Notes: generated by a model from the sequence alone, not told the origin. A stretch of 64,000 nucleotides of DNA from Clostridium sp. AM30-24 (GCF_003480435.1 NZ_QUJB01000004.1:1-64000), one strand, 5' to 3'. Positions 1 through 7,372 are shown, counted from the first letter of the stretch. Made by a program: numbers and translations.

Positions 1-17
1 TACATCAGTTTGGAGGT

Positions 18-422
18 TTACACAAACTTTGGGATACTCCCGACGTACGCAAATTCCTCAACAGCCTGATAAAGGGCATCCTCCTCATCGTATTCATACA
101 GATTTGTACACTCATTTTTCAATGTATTAAAATATCGCTCCATTGGTGCATTGTCATATGGATAACCCGCTCTGCTCATGCTCTGGATCACGTGTACGGA
201 TTCACAAAATTCTATAAATACCTTTGATGTAAACTGAGAACCCTGGTCGCTGTTTAGAATGAGTTCACCTTGAAGCTTCGGCTGAGAATCCAACGCTTTT
301 TGAAGAGTACGTATCGCCAGATCACTGGTAATACCGCGGTCTGTTATACTTGCAATTATACTCCGGTCGTGCAGATCCAGAATTGCGCAGTTGTATCGTA
401 CTTCTCCATTTGAAAGTGGCTA
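18..422 (-). pseudogene. IS3-family transposase (orfB) remnant, DDE integrase core
   Basis: The reverse strand encodes the C-terminal part of an IS150/IS3-type OrfB. Recognisable pieces are YNCAILDLHDRSI, SDQGSQFTSKVF (second catalytic Asp region), and GYPYDNAPMERYFNTLKNE, which holds the catalytic Glu. The frame is open back to a stop at about 422 with no start codon, so the N-terminal HTH and the first Asp are missing. The usual ending after EEFAYV (YNHVRPHSYNG in relatives) is replaced by an unrelated tail and an early stop near base 18. The element is truncated at both ends and is probably inactive; it could only be moved in trans. The family assignment is firm. Whether more of the element lies left of the window cannot be seen. 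Confidence 0.88.
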
Positions 423-441
423 ATAATCACAAAAAGGACGC

Positions 442-470
442 TTGATTTCTCAAGCGCCCTCGTGTATAAT
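442..470 (+). promoter_or_regulatory. Strong sigma-A promoter for candidate antitoxin RNA
   Basis: TTGATT (442-447) and a perfect TATAAT (465-470) are separated by 17 nt. The predicted start is near 477. The RNA would run against the 3' end of the holin-like toxin gene and stop at the hairpin ending near 576. The same AAAAAGGACG-TTGATTTCTCA block recurs at the promoter before queT (801-820). Confidence 0.6.
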
Positions 471-476
471 CTACTT

Positions 477-577
477 AGAAAGTGAATCGGATGTAAGTCT
501 GATTTGCCCTCAGTTGAGAAAAACTAAAAGAAATAGCATCCTAAACTTTGGACGGTGTGGGATGCTATTTCTTTTTA
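477..577 (+). ncRNA. Candidate antisense antitoxin RNA of a type I toxin-antitoxin pair
   Basis: An RNA of about 100 nt is predicted between the consensus promoter at 442-470 and the hairpin-plus-T-run at 529-576. It has no coding potential of note. It is antisense to the last codons and 3' UTR of the 28-residue toxin on the other strand. This 3'-overlap layout is that of RatA/TxpA-type systems of Bacillus, where the RNA promotes mRNA degradation or blocks translation. The promoter and terminator are visible; transcription and function are inferred. Confidence 0.55.
529..576. terminator. Bidirectional terminator shared by toxin mRNA and antisense RNA
   Basis: The arms AGAAATAGCATCC (529-541) and GGATGCTATTTCT (560-572) form a 13-bp stem with an 18-nt loop. 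T-rich tracts follow on both strands: TTTTTATC on the plus strand and TTTTAGTTTTT on the minus strand. It can end both the antisense RNA and the toxin transcript. Confidence 0.75.
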
Positions 578-651
578 TCGAAATGATTGTCTATGTAAGA
601 CAGAGCCGCAAAGATTACCAACAACAAAGTCAAAACTTCCATTGTGTTCAT
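565..651 (-). CDS. Putative holin-like toxin, 28-aa membrane peptide (type I toxin)
   Basis: This short reverse-strand gene encodes 28 residues beginning MNTMEVLTLLLVIFAALSY and ending in a basic tail, DKKK. The N-terminal half is one hydrophobic helix (about residues 5-19). It matches the small Firmicute family annotated as putative holin-like toxin (Hol-Tox), related in style to TxpA/BsrG type I toxins that insert in the membrane. The ribosome binding site AAAGGAGGGTGAT is unusually strong and lies 10 nt before ATG. A promoter is visible at 736-764. A counter-transcribed RNA overlaps the 3' end. The gene stands alone next to an IS remnant, a common setting for such toxins. Family recognition is by memory; toxicity is inferred. 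Confidence 0.85.
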   Translation of the reverse strand: MNTMEVLTLLLVIFAALSYIDNHFDKKK

Positions 652-735
652 AGGACATCACCCTCCTTTGTAAGACTAGAGGGCATCTGATAATCGGAAA
701 ATCCCATCCTGTTTTCTTTTCGATGATACATACCT

Positions 736-764
736 GGTATATCATAGATAGAACACTTGCTCAA
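736..764 (-). promoter_or_regulatory. Predicted promoter of the holin-like toxin gene
   Basis: On the reverse strand TTGAGC (759-764) and TATACC (736-741) are 17 nt apart. The start would be near 729, giving a 5' UTR of about 78 nt before the toxin ATG at 651. Confidence 0.45.
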
Positions 765-809
765 TGAGATTTACAGGAAATATAAAAAGCGAAATATAAA
801 AAAGGACGA

Positions 810-838
810 TTGATTTCTCAGACATTTCATGCTATACT
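810..838 (+). promoter_or_regulatory. Promoter of the queT leader
   Basis: TTGATT (810-815), a 17-nt spacer and TATACT (833-838) give a predicted start near 845, about 200 nt before queT. The sequence around the -35 (AAAAGGACG then TTGATTTCTCA) is nearly the same as that of the antisense RNA promoter at 442. Confidence 0.55.
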
Positions 839-990
839 CATTCCCGTTGCAAAGCCCACAAAAACCAAGGTCCTAAAGGGCTTTTCGCCGATTCCCGGCG
901 TAAGGTCATATACTTGCAGTATATGCCTTCCGCGGCATTCGTCAGATGTACATGCTTGCATGTCCGCCTGACTCATTGCTGCGCGAAAAT
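839..990 (+). other. Structured leader of unknown class upstream of the preQ1 riboswitch
   Basis: This stretch is dense in inverted repeats: AAGCCC with GGGCTT (853-882), CATATACT-TGC-AGTATATG (908-926), and GTCAG enclosing ACATGC-TT-GCATGT and closing with CTGAC (about 945-973). No gene is supported here, and an open frame on the reverse strand is not convincing. It may be an extra regulatory domain of the queT leader or an inserted intergenic repeat. I do not recognise it as a named RNA family. Confidence 0.4.
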
Positions 991-994
991 GAAT

Positions 995-1037
995 CGAGTG
1001 TTCGTGACCTTCCACTCGTAAAACAAAACTAAAGGAG
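995..1037 (+). promoter_or_regulatory. preQ1-I riboswitch controlling queT translation
   Basis: A hairpin CGAGTG/CACTCG (995-1000 and 1013-1018) carries a 12-nt loop and is followed by the A-rich tail TAAAACAAAACTAA. This is the layout of the compact preQ1-I aptamer of the Thermoanaerobacter type. The loop CCTT can pair with the AAGG of the ribosome binding site to form the H-type pseudoknot, so ligand binding would hide the Shine-Dalgarno. It lies directly before a QueT-family transporter gene, the expected target. Confidence 0.8.
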
Positions 1038-1046
1038 AAACTGAAT

Positions 1047-1550
1047 ATGAAAAACAACGCAACAAACAGCCCGGTACTGACACTTGTATACGGGGCGGCT
1101 ATCGCGGCAATCTATGTGGTGCTGACGATGGTGTTCCTGCCGATCAGCTTTGGACCGATCCAGTTTAGGATCTCTGAGCTCCTCTGCGTACTTCCGTACT
1201 TTACCCCGGCGGCAATCCCGGGACTCTTTATCGGATGCCTGCTGGCCAACTTCCTTGGCGGCGCAGCGGCTCTCGATGTGATCTTTGGAAGTATTGCCAC
1301 CCTGATCGGTGCGGTAGGTTCCTATCTGCTTCGGAAAAACCGCTATCTGGTATCCGTTCCGCCGATCCTCGCGAACATGATCATTGTTCCGTGGGTGCTC
1401 CGTTTCGCATACGGTTCTGAGGACATGATCTGGTTTTCCACGATCACAGTCGGAATCGGAGAGATTCTGGCTATCGGTATTCTTGGACAGATCCTGTTAT
1501 CCGTTCTGATCCGGTATCAGCATGTGATTTTTGGAAAAGCTGCAGCGTAA
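1047..1550 (+). CDS. queT: QueT family queuosine precursor ECF transporter S component
   Basis: This 167-residue membrane protein belongs to the QueT family of substrate-binding subunits of group II ECF transporters. They bring in a queuosine precursor (preQ0/preQ1 or queuine) using the shared EcfA/EcfA'/EcfT module, which is not encoded nearby. Five to six hydrophobic helices are visible, with the family stretch LPISFGPIQFRISELL in the N-terminal third. The ATG at 1047 follows AAGGAG with good spacing. The predicted preQ1-I riboswitch immediately upstream supports both substrate and start. It is monocistronic, with a terminator just after the stop. Confidence 0.9.
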   Translation: MKNNATNSPVLTLVYGAAIAAIYVVLTMVFLPISFGPIQFRISELLCVLPYFTPAAIPGLFIGCLLANFLGGAAALDVIFGSIATLIGAVGSYLLRKNRYLVSVPPILANMIIVPWVLRFAYGSEDMIWFSTITVGIGEILAIGILGQILLSVLIRYQHVIFGKAAA

Positions 1551-1558
1551 AATCAGTG

Positions 1559-1605
1559 ATCCCGTATCTATTGGATGAGAAATTCAGTAGATGCGGGATT
1601 TTTGT
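1559..1605 (+). terminator. queT terminator
   Basis: ATCCCGTATCTA pairs with TAGATGCGGGAT (one G-T or mismatch position) and is followed by TTTTTG. The dispersed intergenic repeat at 1603 begins directly at this T-run. Confidence 0.8.
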
Positions 1606-1737
1606 GTAACAGGAAATTCCGAGGAATGCCCTGTTACATAAAAAGACACTAACGTGCCAAAGATGTGCACTCGCGCGAAGATGTAGATTATCGCAAGCGA
1701 CCGCGCGAGGCGCGAGAATGTGCCAAGGCACATTCTT
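1603..1737 (+). repeat. Dispersed intergenic repeat, family A, copy 1
   Basis: The unit begins TGTGTAACAGGAAATTCC, which can fold against CCCTGTTAC about 20 nt on. It continues with TCGCAAGCGA and CGCGCGAGGCGCG hairpins and ends in a terminator-like GAATGTGCC-AA-GGCACATTC stem plus T-run. A nearly full second copy is at 26753-26877 and an internally deleted third at 57230-57303. Short reverse-strand open frames in each copy (starting MPWHI) are artefacts of the repeat. The copies share a terminator-adjacent position. Confidence 0.8.
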
Positions 1738-1872
1738 TTATAGAAAGTGCTGCACAGAAAAGAAAAGATTTGCGTAAATTTCGCCGCATGTTAATTTTTC
1801 CACGAGGATAGATTTTCTTTTGCTTTTGTGATATCATGTGTAAAAGACCGTGCATATTTAAACACATATCTT

Positions 1873-1901
1873 TTTACGTGCTTAAATGTACACAGTATAA
1901 A
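1873..1901 (+). promoter_or_regulatory. Possible murC promoter
   Basis: TTTACG (1873-1878), a 17-nt spacer and TATAAA (1896-1901) lie about 40 nt before the murC start. It is the best match in the 200-nt gap, which otherwise holds only AT-rich sequence. Confidence 0.4.
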
Positions 1902-1942
1902 AATATCTAAAATAGAGATCAAACATCCGAAAGGAGATTGCG

Positions 1943-3325
1943 ATGTATCAAATCGATTTTAATAAACCAGAACATATTCACTTTATCGGCATTGGCGGAA
2001 TCAGCATGAGCGGACTGGCTGAGATCCTGCTGGAGAGAGGATTCACAGTAAGTGGTTCCGATGCCCATGAGTCAGAGCTCACCGACAAACTCACAGCCCA
2101 CGGAGCAAAGATCGTCTACGGACAGCGGGCGGAGAACATTACCGATGATATCGACGCTGTTGTATACACAGCAGCTGTTCACCCGGATAACCCGGAGTAC
2201 GCAGCGGCAGCGGCGAAGAACCTGCCGATCCTCTCCAGAGCCGAGCTTCTCGGACAGCTCATGAAAAACTATGAGAAATCCATCGCTGTATCCGGTACCC
2301 ACGGAAAGACAACGACGACCTCCATGCTGACGGAGATCCTTATGGACGAGAAGAAGAACCCGACGATCTCTGTCGGCGGAATGCTGGACTCCATCGGCGG
2401 CAACATCCGCGTCGGCGGCCCGGAGCTCTTCGTGACAGAGGCCTGTGAGTATACAAACAGCTTCCTGTCCTTCTTCCCGAACATGGAGATCATATTAAAT
2501 ATAGAAGCAGATCACCTCGATTTCTTCAAAGATATCGAAGATATCCGCCATTCCTTCCGGAAATTTGCGGAGCTTCTCCCGGCAAACGGCGTCCTGATCA
2601 TCAACAGCGATATCCGCGACTATAAGGAGATTTGTGACGGACTTCCGATCAAGGTGATAACCGTCGGAAGTGATCCGGCAAAGAGCCACTACAGCGCCGC
2701 GGATGTGACATTCAACGCGAATGCCTGCGCGACATACACTCTCTTAGAAGACGGAAAAGCAATTGATACAATTACTCTGGGCGTTCCAGGAATTCACAAT
2801 GTATACAATTCCTTGGCGGCCATCGCGGCGGCTCATGAGCTGGGTATCCGCGGAGAGGGGATCCGGAACGGACTCTTAAGATTTACGGGCACACACCGCA
2901 GATTTGAAAAAAAAGGCATGATTGGCGGCGTGACCGTCATTGATGACTACGCGCATCATCCGCAGGAGATCGCGGCGACTCTGGCAGCGGCGAAAAATTA
3001 CCCACACCGTGAGATCTGGTGCGTCTTCCAGCCGCATACATATACGAGAACCAAGGCGCTGATGGAGGACTTTGCGAAGGCGTTATCCGCAGCGGACCAT
3101 GTTGTTCTCGCGGACATCTATGCAGCCCGGGAGACGGACAATCTGGGAATCAGCTCCGAGACATTGGCGGAAAAGATCGCTGCGCTGGGGACGGATACCC
3201 ACTATTTCCCGAGTTTCGATGCGATCGAGACATTTCTTCTTGAAAATTGTGTCAACGGCGACCTGTTGATAACTATGGGGGCCGGAGATATTGTAAAAGT
3301 GGGCGAAAAGCTCCTTGGACAGTAA
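1943..3325 (+). CDS. murC: UDP-N-acetylmuramate--L-alanine ligase
   Basis: MurC adds L-alanine to UDP-N-acetylmuramate with ATP, the first amino-acid step of peptidoglycan precursor synthesis in the cytoplasm. The 460-residue length is typical. The N-terminal UDP-binding loop HFIGIGGISMSG (about 13-24), the ATP-binding loop GTHGKTTTT (118-126), and the FTGTHRRFEKKG and DDYAHHP motifs of the central and C-terminal domains are all present. ATG follows AAGGAG. Two DnaA-box-like 9-mers begin 1 nt after the stop codon. Confidence 0.97.
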   Translation: MYQIDFNKPEHIHFIGIGGISMSGLAEILLERGFTVSGSDAHESELTDKLTAHGAKIVYGQRAENITDDIDAVVYTAAVHPDNPEYAAAAAKNLPILSRAELLGQLMKNYEKSIAVSGTHGKTTTTSMLTEILMDEKKNPTISVGGMLDSIGGNIRVGGPELFVTEACEYTNSFLSFFPNMEIILNIEADHLDFFKDIEDIRHSFRKFAELLPANGVLIINSDIRDYKEICDGLPIKVITVGSDPAKSHYSAADVTFNANACATYTLLEDGKAIDTITLGVPGIHNVYNSLAAIAAAHELGIRGEGIRNGLLRFTGTHRRFEKKGMIGGVTVIDDYAHHPQEIAATLAAAKNYPHREIWCVFQPHTYTRTKALMEDFAKALSAADHVVLADIYAARETDNLGISSETLAEKIAALGTDTHYFPSFDAIETFLLENCVNGDLLITMGAGDIVKVGEKLLGQ

Positions 3326-3326
3326 G

Positions 3327-3344
3327 TTATCCACATTATCCACA
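3327..3344 (+). promoter_or_regulatory. Two tandem DnaA boxes after murC
   Basis: Two perfect TTATCCACA 9-mers lie head to tail (3327-3335, 3336-3344). The second overlaps the 5' arm of the murC terminator. They belong with the triplet at 3483-3509. Confidence 0.6.
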
Positions 3345-3386
3345 GAGTTTTCAACAGAATCCTGTTGAATACCCTGTGGATTTTTT
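3338..3386 (+). terminator. murC terminator
   Basis: ATCCACAG and TCAACAG pair with CTGTTGA and CTGTGGAT in an interrupted stem of about 15 bp, followed by TTTTTTG. Confidence 0.75.
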
Positions 3387-3482
3387 GATTTACATAACTG
3401 TAAATTTGAAAATGCCGGAAAGTAGGGAAAAATAAGGAAAATCGGGGATTTTTCGAGTTTCATTGATAATTATGTAACGCAT

Positions 3483-3526
3483 TTATCCACGTTATCCACA
3501 TTATCCACAATCAGCGCAGTGGATAA
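3483..3526 (+). promoter_or_regulatory. DnaA-box array before the dnaD-like gene
   Basis: There are three contiguous direct 9-mers: TTATCCACG (3483-3491), TTATCCACA (3492-3500) and TTATCCACA (3501-3509). An inverted AGTGGATAA (3518-3526) follows. The array ends 10 nt before the -35 of the probable dnaD promoter. The consensus DnaA box is TTATNCACA. Control of the downstream primosome genes by DnaA is inferred. The rest of the 400-nt murC-dnaD gap holds the murC terminator and this promoter. Confidence 0.65.
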
Positions 3527-3535
3527 TTCCGGCTA

Positions 3536-3564
3536 TTTCATTTTTTGTGGGGGTATGTTATGAT
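3536..3564 (+). promoter_or_regulatory. Probable promoter of the dnaD-dnaC operon
   Basis: TTTCAT (3536-3541) and an extended -10, TG-T-TATGAT (TATGAT at 3559-3564), are 17 nt apart. The predicted start is near 3571, giving a 160-nt leader. It sits immediately downstream of the DnaA-box array. Confidence 0.45.
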
Positions 3565-3731
3565 ATTTCAAGATGAAAAGAAAGAATGAGTGTACCGGAA
3601 AGTGCGGTGCGGCCCGGAAGAACGGAAAATATGAGACGTAAGTAACCGATGGGGAGAACGACCGACAGGATAGCAGGCGGATATATCAGGCAGATTTGAA
3701 ATGGAACGTGAACATAAAGGGTGAAGTAAGA

Positions 3732-4856
3732 ATGGGTTTAGGCTATAAAAATAACATCAATACGGCGGTAACCGCCGTATCCAACACATTTATCGACGAA
3801 TATATGGGGACAGCCAGCGGAGAATATGTAAAAGTGTACTTATATCTTCTGCGCCACGCCGGGAAAAATGTGGAGATCCCGGATATTGCAGAGGCATTGA
3901 ATCATACGGAGGCGGATGTCCGCCGGGCTCTGGCCTACTGGGAGCGCGCCGGTGTGCTTACATCAGAGAAAGAGGAACCGGCGGCAGGTGAAGCTGCGGT
4001 TACGAGAGAGGATCTGACAGACGCTGGTTACATAATCCCGGAATCCCGGAGAAATTATAGGGACTCCGATGTGGAAGGAAGAATGCCGGAAGAGAGTGCG
4101 GCTGACAGCGGAAAACAATTGCAGGGCAGCGAACGCGGTATGGCAAAGCAGCCCGGAACGATGGATATCCCGGATGCCGGCAACAGCTACGACCGCATGA
4201 AGCGTTTATCCGCAGATGAGGAATTTTCAGCCCTTCTCTACGCGGTCCAGCAGTATCTCGGAAAGACCTTCAGCGCCATCGAGTGTGAGAAATTTGCTTA
4301 TTTCTATGATGTTCTCCATATGTCCTGTGAACTGTTGGAGTATCTGGCAGAATACTGTGCTGAGGGCGGACACACCAGCATCCGATACATCGAAAAAGTG
4401 GCATTGAACTGGTATCAGGCCGGGATCCATACCCGCGACGAGGCGAGAGAGCACTCCACGAGATACTCAAAAGACACCTCCGCTGTCATGAAAGCCTTCG
4501 GCATCATGGGCCGGAATGCGGGAACAGCGGAACAGGAATTTATACGCCGCTGGTTTAAGGAATTCGGTTTCGATTCCATGATCGTCACGGAGGCATGCAA
4601 CAGGACTCTCACAGCCACGGGATCGGCAAGCTTTCCATACGCGGACAAGATCCTCACTGGCTGGAAGGAAAACGGCGTGAGGACCTTACAGGACGTTGAG
4701 ACCTTAGATAAACGCCGTCAGGAGAAACAGGCGAAGAAATCCGGCACGGCATCAAGACAGACCCGGAACACATCGACGAACCGGTTCAACAACTTTGAAC
4801 AGCGGTCCTACAATTACGATGATTATGTCTGGGATGACATAAAGAACAGAAAATAA
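3732..4856 (+). CDS. DnaD-domain replication initiation protein
   Basis: The 374-residue protein has an N-terminal winged-helix region (about residues 10-80, VSNTFIDEYMG... YLYLLRHAG). A hydrophilic linker follows, then two helical DnaD/DnaB_2-type modules (about 170-240 and 255-330). DnaD proteins help DnaA-dependent origin opening and load the helicase through DnaB/DnaI-type partners. The start is ATG 3732 after AAAGGGTGAAG; an in-frame TTG at 3696 is a weaker alternative. The downstream helicase-loader-like gene starts 13 nt after the stop, which supports a primosome operon. The exact family member cannot be named. Confidence 0.88.
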   Translation: MGLGYKNNINTAVTAVSNTFIDEYMGTASGEYVKVYLYLLRHAGKNVEIPDIAEALNHTEADVRRALAYWERAGVLTSEKEEPAAGEAAVTREDLTDAGYIIPESRRNYRDSDVEGRMPEESAADSGKQLQGSERGMAKQPGTMDIPDAGNSYDRMKRLSADEEFSALLYAVQQYLGKTFSAIECEKFAYFYDVLHMSCELLEYLAEYCAEGGHTSIRYIEKVALNWYQAGIHTRDEAREHSTRYSKDTSAVMKAFGIMGRNAGTAEQEFIRRWFKEFGFDSMIVTEACNRTLTATGSASFPYADKILTGWKENGVRTLQDVETLDKRRQEKQAKKSGTASRQTRNTSTNRFNNFEQRSYNYDDYVWDDIKNRK

Positions 4857-4869
4857 GGAGGCAGTGCGG

Positions 4870-5868
4870 ATGGCACTCAGTAATTCCCAGTACGATGCGA
4901 TGATGCGTGTCTACAATCAGAGACAGTTTCAGGACAAGCGCGAGCAGGATAAGCGGATCGCGGAAGTGTACGAGAAAATCCCGCAGGTAGAGGCGCTGTC
5001 CGACGAGATCGCGGCGACTATGGCTCAGGCGGCGAGAAAGATCCTCGCCGGTGACCGCGCGGCGGCGGATCAGTTGAAAAAAGACGCGGAATTTTTAAAA
5101 GAGCAGAAAGCGATCTATTTAAAACAGAACGGATATCCGGCAAACTATCTGGAGCTCCAGTACGTCTGCCCGGACTGTAAGGATACGGGATACGCGGACG
5201 GAAAAAAATGCCACTGCTTCAAGCACATGGAGATCGAGATCCTGTACGACCAGTCGAATATCCGCGAAGTTCTGGAACGGGAGAATTTCGACACACTTTC
5301 CATGGCATACTATGACAGAAATCATGTGGACGAAAAGACAGGAATGACCGTTTATGACTATATGTCCAGGGTGATCAGGGAATGTAAGGAATATGTGGAA
5401 AATTTCAAAAATGAGAAAGGAAGTATTCTGTTCACCGGAAATACGGGCTGTGGAAAGACATTCCTGAGCAACTGTATCGCGCGGGAGCTGATCCGAAGAT
5501 ATTTTTCTGTGGTCTATCTCACGGCAACGGATATGTTCGACATTCTGGCAGGAAGCCGTTTCAATGGAGGCGATGACGATGAGGCGAAGGACCGGGCATC
5601 CTATATTCTGGATTGTGACCTCCTGATCATCGATGATCTCGGAACAGAATTGATCAATACATTCACGGCATCCCAGATGTTTTACTGCGTCAATGAGCGG
5701 CTAAATCGAAATAAGGGAACGATCATCTCCACAAACCTGACACTTGGCGAGCTTCAGGACGCGTTCACGGAGCGCGTGACATCAAGGATCATGAGCCGGT
5801 ATAAGATCATACCATTGATCGGGGATGATCTCCGTCTCGTGCGCAGAGGATTTATGCGCAGAGGATAA
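4870..5868 (+). CDS. DnaC/DnaI-like helicase loader ATPase
   Basis: This AAA+ protein of 332 residues loads the replicative helicase in related systems. An N-terminal coiled region precedes a zinc-binding cluster with Cys at about 100, 103, 114 and 116 (CPDC...CHC). The ATPase domain carries Walker A GNTGCGKT (about 190-197) and Walker B LLIIDDLGTE (about 251-260). ATG 4870 is preferred over GTG 4864 because AAGGAGG ends 8 nt before it. It is co-transcribed with the DnaD-like gene. The family-level call is firm; the specific partner is inferred. Confidence 0.92.
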   Translation: MALSNSQYDAMMRVYNQRQFQDKREQDKRIAEVYEKIPQVEALSDEIAATMAQAARKILAGDRAAADQLKKDAEFLKEQKAIYLKQNGYPANYLELQYVCPDCKDTGYADGKKCHCFKHMEIEILYDQSNIREVLERENFDTLSMAYYDRNHVDEKTGMTVYDYMSRVIRECKEYVENFKNEKGSILFTGNTGCGKTFLSNCIARELIRRYFSVVYLTATDMFDILAGSRFNGGDDDEAKDRASYILDCDLLIIDDLGTELINTFTASQMFYCVNERLNRNKGTIISTNLTLGELQDAFTERVTSRIMSRYKIIPLIGDDLRLVRRGFMRRG

Positions 5869-5931
5869 TAAAAATGTGCCGGATAGCCGTAGAAAAAAGG
5901 AAAATCCTGTCGGAGACGGCCGGAAATCCGG

Positions 5932-5960
5932 TTGACGGGGCGGGTGGATGGTGCTATAAA
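5932..5960 (+). promoter_or_regulatory. prs promoter
   Basis: TTGACG (5932-5937) and TATAAA (5955-5960) are 17 nt apart. The start would be near 5967, about 110 nt before prs. Confidence 0.6.
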
Positions 5961-6079
5961 TGAAATGTATGTACGCTGCAAAAATGGGGAACCGGGTAAA
6001 TGCCGTGAAGAACAGGCAGCCCGGAGAGCGGCGGATAAAAATATCAAATAATGAGTAGAAAAAACAGGGAGGAACAGGA

Positions 6080-7258
6080 ATGCTGTACGAAGAAAAGCAG
6101 ATTGAGACAATACCGGTTGGACCTTTAGGTCTGATTCCGCTGAAAAGCTGTGAGGATCTGGGTAAAAAGGTAGATGCCTGGCTGGTCGAGTGGAGAAAAG
6201 AAAGAGAGAGCGAGCATAAGACCACGATCGCTTTTGCTGGATACCAGAAAGATTCCTATATTATCGGCGCAAAGACTCCGCGTTTCGGCTCTGGTGAGGC
6301 AAAGGGAGAGCTGACAGAGTCTGTCCGCGGTGATGACCTCTATATTATGGTAGATGTCTGCAATTATAATATGACATACACGATGAACGGCTTAAAGAAC
6401 CACATGTCTCCGGATGACCACTATCAGGATTTAAAGCGTGTGATCGCAGCCGTAGGCGGAAAGGGCAGAAGGATCAATGTGATCATGCCGTTCCTCTATG
6501 AGAGCCGCCAGCACAAGAGAACGGGCCGTGAGTCTTTAGACTGCGCAATGGCACTCCGCGAGCTCGTCGACATGGGTGTTGAGAATATCATCACCTTTGA
6601 TGCCCATGATCCGCGTGTCCAGAACGCGATCCCGTTAAAGGGCTTTGAGACGGTACAGCCGACATATCAGTTTATCAAGCACCTGTTGAAGAATGAGAAG
6701 GATCTTCAGATCGACAGTGACCACATGATGGTCATCAGCCCGGATGAAGGCGGTATGGGACGTGCAGTCTTCTTCGCAAACGTTCTCGGACTGGATCTCG
6801 GTATGTTCTACAAGAGACGTGATTACACAAAGATCATCAACGGCCGTAACCCGATCGTTGCCCATGAATTCCTTGGCGCAAGCGTAGAGGGCAAAGACGT
6901 GATCATCGTTGATGATATGATCTCTTCCGGTGAGAGCATGCTCGACACCGCCAAAGAGTTAAAGAGAATGAAGGCGAGAAAAGTATTCATCTGCACAACC
7001 TTCGGCCTCTTCACGGGCGGCTTAAAGAAATTCGACGAATACTATGAGAATGGCATTATCGACCGGGTTCTGACAACAAATCTTATCTATCAGACACCGG
7101 AACTGCTTTCCAAGCCGTACTATATCAACGTGGATATGAGTAAATACATTGCTCTTATCATCGACAATTTAAACCATGACGCATCCTTGAGCGAGCTTCT
7201 GAACCCGACCGGAAGAATCAACCGGGTTCTGGCGAAGTATCGCGCAGGAGAAAGATAA
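6080..7258 (+). CDS. prs: Ribose-phosphate pyrophosphokinase
   Basis: It makes PRPP from ribose 5-phosphate and ATP, feeding purine, pyrimidine, histidine and tryptophan synthesis. The PRPP-binding loop VIIVDDMISSGESM lies at about 274-287, and the catalytic-loop and flag region RQHKRTGRE at about 143-151. At 392 residues it is longer than the usual form of about 315. The extra sequence lies mainly in the first 50 residues and the region to about 110, matching a longer clostridial subgroup. ATG follows GGGAGGAACAGG. Own promoter and terminator suggest a single-gene unit. Confidence 0.95.
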   Translation: MLYEEKQIETIPVGPLGLIPLKSCEDLGKKVDAWLVEWRKERESEHKTTIAFAGYQKDSYIIGAKTPRFGSGEAKGELTESVRGDDLYIMVDVCNYNMTYTMNGLKNHMSPDDHYQDLKRVIAAVGGKGRRINVIMPFLYESRQHKRTGRESLDCAMALRELVDMGVENIITFDAHDPRVQNAIPLKGFETVQPTYQFIKHLLKNEKDLQIDSDHMMVISPDEGGMGRAVFFANVLGLDLGMFYKRRDYTKIINGRNPIVAHEFLGASVEGKDVIIVDDMISSGESMLDTAKELKRMKARKVFICTTFGLFTGGLKKFDEYYENGIIDRVLTTNLIYQTPELLSKPYYINVDMSKYIALIIDNLNHDASLSELLNPTGRINRVLAKYRAGER

Positions 7259-7263
7259 AAAAG

Positions 7264-7313
7264 CGCCTGACGTTTATTTGGACTCCGAGGTCCGGAAAAC
7301 GTCAGGTGTTTTT
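7264..7313 (+). terminator. prs terminator
   Basis: CGCCTGACGTTT pairs with AAACGTCAGGTG and is followed by TTTTTG. Confidence 0.85.
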
Positions 7314-7342
7314 GATGAAAAAATATAAGGATCATGGCGGAC

Positions 7343-7372
7343 TTGCAGGAAGCTGTTTTGACGTGATATACT
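7343..7372 (+). promoter_or_regulatory. Probable rpoN promoter
   Basis: TTGCAG (7343-7348) and TATACT (7367-7372) are 18 nt apart, 54 nt before the rpoN start. Confidence 0.45.

Noticed and set aside
827..1057. Reverse-strand open frame of 76 codons over the queT leader
   Set aside because: It covers the hairpin-rich leader and the riboswitch, has repetitive Phe-Ser content at its start and no ribosome site; RNA structure explains the region better.
1471..1731. Reverse-strand open frames starting MPWHILAPRAV at 1471-1731, 26682-26873 and 57087-57299
   Set aside because: They start within copies of the intergenic repeat and run into unrelated sequence in different frames; they are by-products of the repeat.
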